From Helicostylum pulchrum (Eukaryota; Mucoromycota; Mucoromycetes; Mucorales; Mucoraceae), in contig JAIXMO010000005.1 in assembly GCA_025677825.1 (NCBI GenBank), positions 920,126 to 984,125 on the forward strand: 64,000 bases of DNA, given 5' to 3'. Of this stretch, positions 23,381 through 35,155 are shown piece by piece. Numbering within the stretch: position 1 is the first letter of the stretch; every line of letters starts with the position of its first letter. The translations under genes and the position numbers were made by a program. The notes beneath the pieces are model-generated. The model was not told the origin of the DNA, did not search any database, and worked only from the letters and a program-made list of their open reading frames with translations.

Positions 23381-23943
23381 GTGGCAGCTCATGAAGACTC
23401 TACTATTTCAGCCGACGAACTATACACGTTATCTCTACCTTTCAAACCAGGAATCGATAAAAGCTCGAAAATGCTTTTGAAAACAGATGAAATGAAAGAT
23501 ATAATCATCAAATCTGTCATCTGTGGTGATATTATTGGGTCAACATATCATAGCGGACCTACCGAGTTCAACAACGGTAAATTTGCCGATATTACCTACT
23601 ATCCCAATGACTCTACTAAGAATCTTTCGTCACTCATAGTTGAAATCCAAAAAAGGTTTCACATGAGTTTATCGTTCGCTTGATGAGATATGCTTTAAAC
23701 ATATTTGATAAGGAAGGTGTAGTCCCCGTTGTTTTAGTTATCAATATCGACGGATTTTCTAGCAGACGTTTCTGCGAAGATAATTTCACCCAACCACACA
23801 ATAGCAAACCATATTACCGATTCAACAGCCAACTCTGGGGAAAAGAAGTACACTCCTTAAAAAAATGGACCAGTGAGATCATTTTGGGAATTGGTGTTTT
23901 GAGAAAAGACACAATGGAGAGTCGGTGTTGTCTATGCAAGTAG
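23381..23943 (+). pseudogene. PD-(D/E)XK nuclease-like mobile-element relic (Rpn/PDDEXK_2 type)
   Basis: Two open segments, 23381-23683 and 23680-23943, are adjacent pieces of one protein separated by a -1 frame change near 23656. The first ends GKFADITYYPND...LSSLIVEIQK and the second begins RYALNIFDKEGVVPVVLVIN. The order D (in FADITYY), about 20 residues, E-I-Q, a helix with R..Y, then a hydrophobic strand PVVLVIN matches the core of PD-(D/E)XK nucleases of the Rpn/PDDEXK_2 group, where the third position is often Q. The frame change and a stop in the remaining part mark it as a decayed copy. It follows leader repeat copy A by about 280 bp. The family call is from motif order only. Confidence 0.55.
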
Positions 23944-24623
23944 TGGAAGCTTAAAGACAGCATTTCATCGCCACCTGTTATGGCTGGTCTTCTGACGACG
24001 ACATAGAGGGCGTCGATGTCAATCTAACGAAATTTATTCGTTTTATTATTGGAAGCAAGTTTGTAGACGTGAATTATATAATATATTGCACGAGAAAATG
24101 GCTCCCCTATTTTATCGACCTTAGCTGTATCTTTTTTTTAAAAAATCACTTTTTTCTTTCTCTTTTCTTTTTAACAATGTATACCACCAGTAATTCTGCA
24201 TTTTTTAGAGTTGAAAAAAGGTAGCTCATATAACGCAGTGGATCTCATGGTCTTGTGTTAGCTTATGCCCGGTGGTTGCTTAGAAAGAGCTGTACCCTTT
24301 TGCACGGACATAAAGAAAATATAATGATAACTATAAAGATCAAGTGAAAGCCTACATATCCAATTTCGAAAGCGTGGAGAGCGCAAAGAAAAATCTACAA
24401 AACAAGATAAAAATTGTTTTTACTAATGTACTGGGGAATACTTTTCATTGACCTGCAGCATCAATTTTGACTAGTACTGCAACTTCTAAATATGGAAAGT
24501 AGTACGTTTTTTAAGACAAATGACATATCGTCCCCTTATCAGTGGTGATATAAATGGTATAATTCATTCCTGCTCTCTTCTTTATTCTGTTTATTCTTAT
24601 TTCCCTTTCTTTATATATATATT
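23944..24623. other. Decayed repeat DNA upstream of the LRR gene
   Basis: No open gene. About 24140-24210 resembles the start of the leader repeat (TTAACAATGTATACCACCAGTAA versus TTACAATGCATACCACCCGTAA at 46720), so this may be a third, shorter relic. Confidence 0.45.
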
Positions 24624-25574
24624 ATGCAGCTAGCGCAACTACCATTCGAATTACAATTATTAATATTAAACCATATTAAAAGGGATAATCACCTAGATTT
24701 AGCACCATTATCTCAGTGAGTATACAACAAGTGTTTATATAGAATCGGGCTATTTATTAACATGTATAATAGAACATGCTTGCGATATTTTACAATGGTA
24801 GCGGATAGGTTTAATTGGACACAAACGGTGGCTATTTTACGACCATCGAAAATACATTCTTCGTCGTTAAATTATTTGATGAATGCTAAAAGCATAAAAA
24901 AGCGATTAACAACTAAGCGACTTGAAGTACATAATAACGATACAGATACTATAAGATTAGTTGTTCGCATTCTTGAAAATCAACAAACTGATAGTACTAT
25001 AAACGAAATTGAAATGATGATACCTAGTAATGCACATGACAAAGTGTATCAAACATTAACTGATTTTCCTCAAACTCAATTAAACCAATTTACAATTCGT
25101 GACCCAACAGATGATGGATATATCATGTCTGCACATGATGATAGTTTACTAGAATTTTTATCAACTACATTATCACAATCACAATTAACATTACAACACT
25201 TGGATATTTCATCATTTCCTTCTAATATACTACTGTCACAATTTAATACATGTCAATTTCCTCTAACTAAATCACTAAGAATTGCACTTGTCGGGTGTCA
25301 AGATCAAGAACATTTTCATCAGTACTGGAGACAATTTAAATCCATGTTTCCAAACTTGAAGGAACTTACTCTAACGTTAACAAAACAAAACCTGTCTCTA
25401 TTTAAATATTTAATACAAGACATTTCACTCTTTCCTTGGGTAAAACGTCTAACTATTACAAGTAGGGAAACACCAAAAGGTTATCTATCTCGGGAAGAGT
25501 TGCGAACTAGTCTACTACAGTTGAGCGGGTTAAATAGAATTACAGCAGGTTGGGATATGATTGCTTTAACCTGA
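24624..25574 (+). CDS. F-box-type/LRR-like protein
   Basis: Two exons (24624-24715, 24773-25574) give 297 residues. The start MQLAQLPFELQLLILNHI followed by LAPLSQTCL fits a minimal F-box (LP.E....I......L..L...C), which would dock to Skp1 in an SCF ubiquitin ligase. The C-terminal half has leucine-rich repeats (FPNLKELTLTL, FPWVKRLTITS). It is short for an F-box/LRR protein. The intron is 57 nt with a GTGAGT donor. Targets are unknown. Confidence 0.7.
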
Positions 25575-25740
25575 TTTTACCCCCTTCTTCCCTCCTTATT
25601 TCCCCTTTTTATATATTCTACACTTCCCCCCTAATATTACTACTACTAATAATAATAATAATAATAAATACCCTTTCCTTTTTATATACTTCAAAAAAAA
25701 AGACAAGTTTATTTTATATTTTGTCAATGTTGCTCTGAAT

Positions 25741-26203
25741 CTAAGATCTTCCATCATAAAATTTATCTAAGAAAGTTGTAGGTTTAGGTGGTGCTTCTTC
25801 TTTGCCGAAATAGTTCATGATATGGTTGTTTTGCTTCCAGACGTTCATAACTTCTTGATATTCCATTTGACCCTTTGCATACAAAATATCACGAACTTCG
25901 AGCTTTTCAACGTTACGGTGTCTTTCGAATTCCTCACGAATCTTTGCACGAATAGCTGATGTAGGCATATTGATTTCATGAAGCTTCATCATTTCAGGAA
26001 CCTAACAAAAAAAAATTTACTAATTAATCGTGGTGTCAAACTTTTTTTTTTTTTTGGTCTTTGCAAGAGTCATATTAAATATTTACAGATTTTTGCCATT
26101 GTCTATAGAGAGCTAAAGCACGAGTTCTAGCTTCATTAGCAGAGGTAGCAGAAGCTGTAGTAACAGCAAAATTAGAAACGGCAAAGACTCCGTGTTGAAT
26201 CAT
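25741..26203 (-). CDS. NADH dehydrogenase (complex I) LYR subunit, NDUFA6 type
   Basis: Two exons (26203-26087, 26001-25741) give 125 residues, typical for this accessory subunit of mitochondrial complex I. The LYR signature lies in ARTRALALYRQWQK near residue 30; FGKEE and FLDKFYDGR near the C-terminus fit the NDUFA6/NB4M group. LYR proteins bind acyl carrier protein. The short Ala/Thr-rich N-terminus is compatible with mitochondrial import. Confidence 0.9.
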
Positions 26204-26548
26204 TTAATTATATAGTTAGAGTGGGGAGGAGAGGATTTATGACTTGAGAAATCTTTAACCCCAGAATTAAGAACGACTACAAAATAAATAAAAGTGGACT
26301 CCCTTGCGTCATCATTTGAGGTTTTTTTTTTTGTTTTAAACATCCGGTTGTTACAGTGCTTTAAGAGAGAAAGATAATCCTTGTTTGTTTAAATAGTGAA
26401 TGCATGATAAAGACGGTTCAATTCCATATAACGGAACTTTTTTTTTCAAAAAAAAAAAATAGGGCGGGCAGAGGAAGAATAAATAAATTACATATTTTTC
26501 TTTCTTTTAATATAGTTTATACATACTCTCTTTTTTTTTTTGTTATAA
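26204..26548. other. Divergent promoter, NDUFA6-like and RhoGEF genes
   Basis: A 345-bp intergenic stretch between divergent start codons, with a T9-C-A12 tract near 26440. No other feature seen. Confidence 0.5.
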
Positions 26549-29500
26549 ATGACAGATGCTCTTGTAGATAATTTATCTGAATATTTAAACAGTGTAGAAA
26601 TATCTCCGGGATCCTCTAACGAAGGTCGGGTAGAGAGTAGAAATAGTTTAGTTACAGCTTTGACTTTACCTGAACCAATTGAGCCAACAATAGATGATCA
26701 CCATATCAAAGTAGATAGAAATTCGGCAGTGATAAATCATAAATTGAACACCGGGATTATCTACAGAGACTACATATCAGATTCAAGCGATTTAAATTCC
26801 GATACTTCTTCTATAGATGATCCACAGTTTCCTCGTCAACAGTTACGTCAATCCACTGGAGAATTAACTTTAATTAGTAAATCAGTTTCAGTAGATACAC
26901 ATAATAGTTCTGAAGTTTCGTCTTCTATTGTACCTGCTGAGAGGAATCCTGTATCTGATCTATTACGTTCACCAGCTTCTTCTATCGAAAGTGATGATGA
27001 AGAAACTGCGATATCTGAATACTATTCAGCTGAATCTTTACATAATAAACTCGCTCAACATCGTACAAGCCAAGTATTGTCTTCGGATTCAATTCATAGA
27101 TTACCACAGCAAAATAGAGTACTTGCAACAAACAATGAACCACCTCCTCCGCCGCCGCCTCCTCCTTCGTCCCTGAAGAAAATGCTATTACATTACAATA
27201 ATACAATAATTCCCGACACGGAAGAAAACAAGCTATCCGATAACAATCAAGATTATACGTTAGTTACTCCTAACTTACAATCAAACGTAAAGTCAAGATT
27301 TATTACAATGGAAGAGCAATTAGAAGTCAATGATGATCTTTATATCTCTTCCGGTGAAGATAAAGAGATCCCAAGCTTCAATTTACCTAATAATATCAGT
27401 ACGCTCAACTTGACCTTACCAGCAAATGAAGAACTTACACAACGAAAACCTGAGGTTCGTTCTTTGGAGCAACGTCGATCCATTAAACGTTTAAATGCTA
27501 TTAAAGAACTCATGGATACCGAAGAAACATATAGCCGGGATCTTGGTATTCTTTGTACAGTGAGTTTGATACATTTTTTTTACTTAAACAAAAAATACTT
27601 ATTTTTTATTTACACCTCTTCTTGTACAGCATTTCTTTGCAATTATTAAAGAAGCAAAATGTCTTTCACAAGAAGAAGTTGATATATTGATACGAAATGC
27701 TATGGATATATTAGCCTTTCAAGAAAAATTTACAGAAGCTTTGATAGAAGCACATGGTGATGACGAAGAAGAAAGAAATGGTATCTTTTATAAAGGAAAT
27801 CTAAAGAGCATTGCCATCTGTTTTGTTGAATGGGTATGACTTCAAAAAAAAAATTGTATATGTACATATTGAAAAAAAATAATGCTAAAATAATTATAGG
27901 GACCAAAATTTGAGATTTACCTTGATTACTGCGTTCGTCAAGATCATGCAGTATCAGTCTATAACGAGTTATTACAAACAAATGAAGAATTTACAAACTT
28001 GATTGAGAGATTACATACATTTCATCGTGTGTCATTTGGATTTAGTCGACTAAATTTTGAGGATTATTTAATTATTGTAAAGCAACTATTGCCAAAAAAA
28101 AAAAAAAATATCAAATCAACAAAGAACTAATTACCCTATTTTTTTTTTAGCCATTTCAAAGAATATTCAGATATAGATTACTTCTACAAAGTATCACCAA
28201 GGCAACACAAAAGGATTCGGAAGAGTATGAAATCCTTTCTCAAGCTCAAAACACGATTCATGTGATTGCTACTCGGATCAATAATGAAAAATCAAAAATG
28301 GAGGCCAAAAGAAAGACTACATTATTTTTATCTCGACTGGATTCAGACTGGTGTTTACCTAAACGATGGTTTAACACATTGGGTGTTTGTAACTTGATTG
28401 GAACTTTGGAAGTAAGGTGTATTGAAGATAATAAAGCAAAGAGAATAGGTTGTGCTCTTTTTAATCATTACATGATTATGGCTAAAGCAAAGAAGCACAA
28501 GTTGTATGAACCAAGACACTGGTTTCCTTTACGTAAATTTGAAATTGAGAATTTACCAAATACCGAAGGTTAGACACATTTTATATACTTTAATACAAGG
28601 AGATTAACCAATTTTTTTTTTTTTATCTTGCGAAGGATCCATGACGTACTCTTGGCTTTTACATAGCGATGAACATACGCTTGAATTAAGTGCAATATGT
28701 GAATTAGAAAAACACATTTGGATGGAATCTCTAACAAAAGCTATTAAAGAATCCAAGGACCTGTACTCGAATAGCGTTGATTCAAACGAATACCTGTTGG
28801 AACAATTATTTGTATCCAGTTTTGATCAACATGCACAAAACAAAGCAATTGGAGACAAGAATATTGAGCCGGAATCACCCGTTCATTTCCCTATGCCTAG
28901 TGGTTCGACTAGTTTTTCGCAATCTGCTATTTTTAATAAGCCTTCACGTGCTAATAACCGAGCTTCACAACCTGTATTCAGTGCCCATGAATTTTCAGTC
29001 ATTGATTCATCATTGGCTCATCATAATTATAACTACGGTGCACAATCTCCAGGCTTAAGATCTCAATCAAGTATTAGTGATCTTCGTGATTTCTTTTCAA
29101 ATAGTATGTCCGAGAAATGGTCTCAGCGAAAATTCAATCAATACCACACGCGATGCAAATCTGTAGATACCAAGTTTGACGATGTCTGTACCACACCTAT
29201 TTTAACTGCTCGTGCTAATAGTATGAACCGAAATGGGTCTACCAAACGAAGAAAGGTGGGACTCATTCCTAGTAATCATACAAATTCCTCTGTAATTTCA
29301 CTGGTGAAATCTACAAGTGCAGATCCAACTGCTTCTCCTCTTATTCATTCGCCCGCACCACCGGATGGTTTTAGCCCGGTTCGTAATGACGTTACTAGCA
29401 GAAGACCATCTGTGAGCACTCAAAATACAGACTCAATGATATTCCGATTAGCACAACGGAACTCGTATTTACATCGATCCAATTCTATTACTTCTTGCGC

Positions 29501-29930
29501 TGAAGCAGTACCTGCAACTGCAGCAGTTACAACTACCGCCTTGAGTACAACTACTACAACAGCTGGTTTGTTGCCTCCCTCAAATAGTACTCTTAGTCTA
29601 TCTAACCGACCCTCAAAATTCTTTGGAAGAATGGTAGAGAAATTAGGTCAAATGGGTACACCAGGAAAATCTCGGCGAAATAATATGATGGGCTCGGTTC
29701 CGTCTCTTGTAAATTCTTCTTCGTCTACCTTGTCTTCAAAGCCTCCCACTTTATTAGAAACAAATAGAAATCAAAAAATGACAGATAGTAGTAGTAGTAT
29801 CTGTCAAAGTACACCAACAAGTTCAAAGAAAAAGGTAATATATACTGTCCGAATTTCTTTATTTTATTTTTCACTGACTTTTAAAATATATAGTTTTTCC
29901 CTCATTTTCTTCAACCTCGAAATAACTTGA
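26549..29930 (+). CDS. Rho guanine nucleotide exchange factor (DH-PH)
   Basis: Exons 26549-27559, 27630-27833, 27900-28076, 28151-28568 and 28636 onward. The first 310 residues are Ser-rich and include PPPPPPPPPSS. The DH domain starts near 311 (RLNAIKELMDTEETYSRDLG) and ends after PFQRIFRYRLLLQSI, the usual (V/F)QR.(P/F)RY.LLL signature helix. The PH domain follows (IGTLEVRCIED...RIGCALFNHYMIMA...WLLHSDEHTLELSA...EKHIWMESLTKAI). It should load GTP on Rho-type GTPases. The 3' end is uncertain: reading through gives 1034 residues with a T-rich hydrophobic tail; splicing at the donor 29835 (AAAAAG|GTAATA) to about 29999 would give a short different tail. The spliced end is more likely. Confidence 0.88.
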
Positions 29931-30104
29931 AGAAATAAATAAATAAATAAAGCCATCACTTTTCTTTTTTAAAAAAAAAGAAATAAACCCTTTTATAGTC
30001 ATATAGTTTTCTGATACATGCATTTTGTTTCAATTAAAGAAGAAAAAAAAACTATTTGTTTATTTAACATGGATCAATAAACTGCGGAAAACGGGAAGAA
30101 TTGT

Positions 30105-31985
30105 TTACTTTGCACCTGTAGCAATAGGTATATCATTTGCATGAGTTTCTTGACCGGACTCGCTACGGCTGGTTGGCGAAGTATGGCCAACAGGCTTACT
30201 TTTTTTGCTTTTAGCTTTCGTCTTTTTGTTATTCATGGTTTGACTTTTTGAGTGTGTAACATAAGTAGCAGGTTTATCTTCAGGTGGAGGGGTAATAACA
30301 GAATCAGGTACTTCGATAGAACGAACTTCTCCTTCTTGTATAAGTTGTGGAGGAGGAGGTGATTGCTTGGTAGGAATATAAGTCACATTTTTACTGCTTA
30401 CATCCACATTACCTTTTTCTCCTCCTACTTCTGAACTAACACTACCACTGCTGGATGGACTAAGTGAAGATGAAGATGCAGAACTTGTAGGGTTTTTAGT
30501 ATTGCTGTCTTTTACGCCAGTTAAACTCTGATTAGGCCAATCATCTGTTTCATCCTTGAGGAATCCATCCTGGAACAAACTACGACTTGTGATGGTCGAA
30601 ACTGATTTTTGTGGTTTAGGCGCAACAAAAGAATCATCAATAAAGTGCGAAACTGGTTCCTTTTCCTCTGTGATTCTAATATAAGCTGGTTCGTAATTCT
30701 GGTTGGTATCTGAGTGTTGAGCTTCTTTAGACGAGATCATATCATCTCCATCTTCTTCTTTTCTCAAATAAAGATCGAATAACTTTGGATCAGCCGGCAT
30801 AGATTCGGATTCGGGTTTAGCAACACCTGTAAGACCTTCGGGAAATAAAGTGGCAGGATCTTCGTGTTTGGACGATCTGTACATGGAAGCCTTGGGTGTT
30901 GTTACGCCACGGATAATAGTTGAAGGAGAACTTATGATTCCACGAGGAATAATACTACTATTCTTGATAGATTCGGTACTTTCTTGAACATATGAAACCC
31001 AACCACGTAAACGTTTGTCGGATACTACAGCAGAGGACTTTGATTGCAATGCATGTAATAAGTTTTGCACTCGATTTTCAATTCCTCTTGGACTTAATAA
31101 ACCGTGACTGGATGCAAGATAAGAACCACCGAGACCAGGTCCGGTTGAATCGATATTAGAGACAGAACCTTGCTTAATCATTAAACGATGTGTATCTCTT
31201 AAACGGTAGAATAGAGTACCCTAGTATGTAAATAATTTGTTTATATTAAAATATAAACAAGAGGAATTTTTGTTTTTGTTTATTACTTACATCATATGCA
31301 GAGCGAACATTTTCTTTTGTCAAGTAGCCTCGATGACCAATGAAAAAATAAGCTGTGCTTAACTCAATCATACATGTAGCCCTAAAAAAACAATAAATGA
31401 GAAACCGTGCTTTATGCATTTATAGTGAATATCCTTTTTACCATGCTTTGACATCCTTTCCCAATCTCTCCTGCTCCTGAGTCATTCGTATTAACTCCGC
31501 GAAGGTGATGGTCTTGCCTGATTTGTCCGACTTGGCGTACTTGCTAAACAAACTATCGAATTTGTCTGGATCAAATAATCCATTAGCATCGTAAGCGCCT
31601 TGATTACACTGGGTCTCTTTTTTGGAACGGATAAGGATCCGGACGTTAGAGCGACATAGTGGGTCTGGGAACCATCCTTTTTGGGTTGAAATGGACAAGA
31701 AAATACCAACAAATGCACCCACCGCAATACTGAACAAAGTGCTATATCCAAGTGTGATAAAACCTTAAAAAGTATCACATTGTCACTAAACGCGTTTTAA
31801 ATTTTAATTTATCTATTTATTTATACCTGAAATCGTGTCAAGTGGGGTAATATAGCCTTTATGTTTTCTGTCCCAAAACTTGACATGCTTTTGGATACCC
31901 TTTTATTAAAAAAAGTAAGTTATGTATAAGAATGAATTGTATATGTATAACTTACTGATTCTTCGGCTGGCTCTCTTTCACTCAT
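30105..31985 (-). CDS. Caleosin family protein with long C-terminal extension
   Basis: Five exons (31985-31956, 31899-31827, 31763-31442, 31381-31291, 31220-30105) give 543 residues. Residues 1-180 are caleosin-like: KFWDRKHKGYITPLDTI is the EF-hand, followed by a hydrophobic lipid-anchoring segment (FSIAVGAFVGIFLSI), then FDSLFSKYAKSDKSGKTITF, a second acidic loop. Caleosins are calcium-binding lipid-droplet proteins, some with haem peroxygenase activity. The last 350 residues are a Ser/Pro-rich, probably disordered tail (SPPPPQ, SSSLSPSSSGSVSS, KKTKAKSKKSKP) not found in typical 200-300 residue caleosins. The fused exon is open and continuous with the caleosin part. Confidence 0.87.
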
Positions 31986-32777
31986 TTTAGATGATGTGTT
32001 ATTTACTATATGAATATTAGAAAAGAGTAAAAAGATAGAAAAAAAATGATATAACGTTTTACCTTTAAATAAGCTCATATTTATATATAAATAAAAAAGA
32101 AGAGAGAAAAAAGAAAAGAAGGAATAACAAGTTGATTTTTTTTAAGGAGTATAAGTACCAACGGCAACTTTTTCGTGTGTAACCTATTTGTAAATATACA
32201 CGCGCATTTAAAATGCACAAGCCAGCTTCCATATACATACAAACACTTTTTTTTTTTTTTGTAAAAAAAAGTGTAACATATTTTCTGTATGAATACGCTC
32301 TTTCTTTCTATATAGAGGGACGTCTATTATTTTATTTTATTTTTGGCGCATACAAAGCTTATGCAGAATAAGATGTAATAAGGTATGGCCTTATACTTGT
32401 TCTGTTCTGGTTTTTTTTTTCAATTACACCGTCACTCGTTACACACCGAGAATAAACAAAGACCCAACTTTGGCAATTGTTATGACGTGCATGAAATGTA
32501 TACATTTCGTTAAAGATAGTACTCGAAGTATCGAAAAGGGTGCTATTGCTGCATTTTATAATATAGATATTTTAATGCAATAGGTCCTTTTAAAATGTAC
32601 AGTCAGTTTTTTTTTTATACTTTTTTTACGTTAGGATTTAAAAGTATATTGTTTGTGACAATAAATATATTCTAGATATATTCATTAAATTAAGTTATTT
32701 ATTTTTTATAATTAAAAAGGGGATTCTAAAAAAGTTTAAGGATATTTCCATAGGTATTAGCTTTAAACACGCAATTA
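31986..32777. other. Intergenic region
   Basis: No gene seen in 790 bp. It holds the caleosin upstream region and the 3' flank of the Ser-rich gene. AT-rich with short T runs. Confidence 0.5.
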
Positions 32778-33599
32778 TTAGGGGCCAGTGGGAGCGGGGG
32801 GAGTGGCAGTGTCAGTAGCGGTGTCAGTAGCGGTGTCAGTAGCAGTGTCAGTAGCAGTGTCAGTAGCGGTGTCAGTAGCAGAGTCAGTAGCAGAGTCAGT
32901 AGCAGAGTCAGTAGCAGAGTCAGTAGCAGAGTCAGTAGCAGAGTCAGTAGCAGAGTCAGTAGCAGAGTCAGTAGCAGAGTCAGAGCTAGATTCGGCGCTG
33001 GAGTCAGAGCTGGAGTCAGAGCTAGAAGAGCTGCTGGAGTCAGAGCTAGATTCGGTGCTGGAGTCAGAGCTTGAGCTAGAAGATTCGCTAGAAGAGCTGC
33101 TGGATGCATCACTGGAGGTCTCGCTGGAAGAACTGCTGGTGGTTGTTCTAGATCTAGTTAAAGAAGCTGAAGGATCAACAGCATCCTCAAGACCTTCCTT
33201 GAGTCTTTCAATAATACCAGAAACATCAGTAGCAGAGGTAGCGTCTAAAATAAAAAGGAGATGAGTACTTGACTAGTTTTTTTTGGTGTAAAAAAATAAT
33301 TTATAGTATACTTACAGATATATGATATTTCACTACGGATTTCTGTAACTACGTTGATTGAAACGTCGGTATCAGTTTGAACGGAAGCGGCATTATCGAT
33401 AATTTGAACCATTCTATTGCCATTTACAACGACGGTGTTTGTGGCAATATTGGTACGTTTAGCCAAACTGATATAAAAAAAAAATGTTAATTGTGGCGAT
33501 TTTTATGGAGATTAGTTCAGCTTACTCCATGTGTCCAGCAGGTGTAGCAGAGACACAAGCGGCTAAAGCAACAACAGCTGAAAGGGCGAGAAACTTCAT
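32778..33599 (-). CDS. Secreted Ser/Thr-rich repeat protein
   Basis: Three exons (33599-33526, 33467-33316, 33244-32778) give 230 residues. MKFLALSAVVALAACVSA is a clear signal peptide. A short globular part follows (AKRTNIATNTVVVNGNRM, VQTDTDVSINVVTEIRSEI), then a Ser-rich stretch and about 15 repeats of S/T-A-T-D, ending PPAPTGP. It is probably an O-glycosylated cell-surface or wall protein; no GPI-attachment hydrophobic tail is visible. The opposite strand is also open across the repeat, but only because the 12-bp unit lacks stops in that frame. The product of the repeat is expected to vary in length between strains. Confidence 0.82.
32809..32988. repeat. Coding minisatellite, about fifteen 12-bp units
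   Basis: Units are GTGTCAGTAGCG/A near the gene 3' end and GAGTCAGTAGCA further in, encoding TATD then SATD. Two homogeneous blocks indicate two expansion events. Confidence 0.92.
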
Positions 33600-35155
33600 T
33601 TATTTACTGGTATATACTGTTTATTTTGGAAGTAGGGTAATAGAAAACGGAAAGAAGTGTAGTAATTACTTTGAGAATGATAGAATTAACGAGACTATTT
33701 ATATGTATTTTTTTTATCAGTAAAGAATGTCCTTTCTTTTTTTTTATCAAGTATGCGATTCGTAAAAAAAAAAAAAAAAAAAAAAAAAAATGTTTTCGAT
33801 TGCAAGCATAAAATTCTACGAATTTTAGTAGTTGAATTAAATAAATGGGTGTTGATAAATTATATATTTTCTTTTTTTAAAAAAAAGAAACTTGATACGA
33901 GTTTTACTCTGCTACACATACAATGATATCAATTCAATACATAAACACGTACGAAAATTGAGTACTTTTACAAATAAATTTATTTTATTTTTTTATGCAT
34001 TGTCTTGCTTGCAGGGCAGAAATAAATCCGAAAAAGAAAAATTCTTTAAAGTTCCGTTGTGTATGTGAGAATCATAAAATTAAATTCTTGACAAGGTTTA
34101 GTTTTGAATTTTTACATATCAAACGGAATCAAAAAATTTCCTTGTTACAGTTGTAATAAAGTTGGTAAGAAATAGAATATTTTAATGACTCGGCATATCA
34201 TATAGAAAAAAAAATACGGATTTTACTTTTGGTCAAGTTTTTTATTTGCAGAAAACAAGTTTGACATGCAATATTTATTGTTAGTAAGGATACAACATTC
34301 TGTTATTACTAATAAGAAGGTATTGAGAGGTAGATCAGGGTGTCATTTTAATAAAAAAAAAAGACAGAAAGCTTATAGTATAATTCAGAATTTTTGACGA
34401 GGGATATAATATGTTAAATTTCAGGGCACTTTTTAGAAATAATGCCATACTATATTTTTCTTCGTGAGGTTAAGGGGGTGTCGTATATACGACGGAGAAT
34501 ATTTTCTGTAGTAGACGACAAGACATTAAGAGCTTATATTTTTAAACTAACAAGTTTAACCTCCATTGAACCTGTGTGTACCTTTTTTTTTCTTTTTTTG
34601 GTTATTGATTGAGAAATTATCCGTAAGAGAAATTGGGAGAGGGATAAAAAACATTACATTCTTAAAAAAATTCAGCCACACGCAAAAAAAAAAAAAAAGG
34701 TATATGATGTAAACTAGTACTTTTACTTAGATATCCAAAAAGCCCTGCATATTTTGATTATAAAACTAGATCACGGTTTAAATGATTCGCGTTCGTGTTC
34801 CAACTATAATTAAGGATATAATGTTTCATAAAAAGTTAATTTACGGGTTGAAAAAGAACAATTAGTTCCTAATATGGGAATGAGAGCAAGTAGGTTGTAA
34901 TGACTATGTGTGCTTTGTCATGGTCTAGTCACCCTCCTCGGATCCCAATATATTTATTTATTACAGATTACTGGTATTGATCCGGTGATAATATATTGAT
35001 CATATTGTTTATTTATAGAAGAATGTATATTTTTAAAAGTACAAAGATTTACTGTATTATTCAGCCATTATTTTTTTATAAGATAGCACTTGCAGATGGT
35101 GTTATTTTTGTTCAAATAGTTATTAGCTCTTTCAGGACTTACGCGTCATTTCTTA
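33600..35155. other. Intergenic region
   Basis: About 1.55 kb without a supported gene. Contents are an A-run of about 28 bp (33763-33790), T/A tracts, and a perfect 14-bp palindrome GTCGTATATACGAC at 34480-34493. ORFs here are short and AT-biased. Confidence 0.45.

Noticed and set aside
32788..33264. Forward ORF of Val-Ser-Ala/Glu-Ser repeats
   Set aside because: Antisense to the secreted Ser/Thr-rich gene; it is open only because the 12-bp repeat has no stop in that frame.
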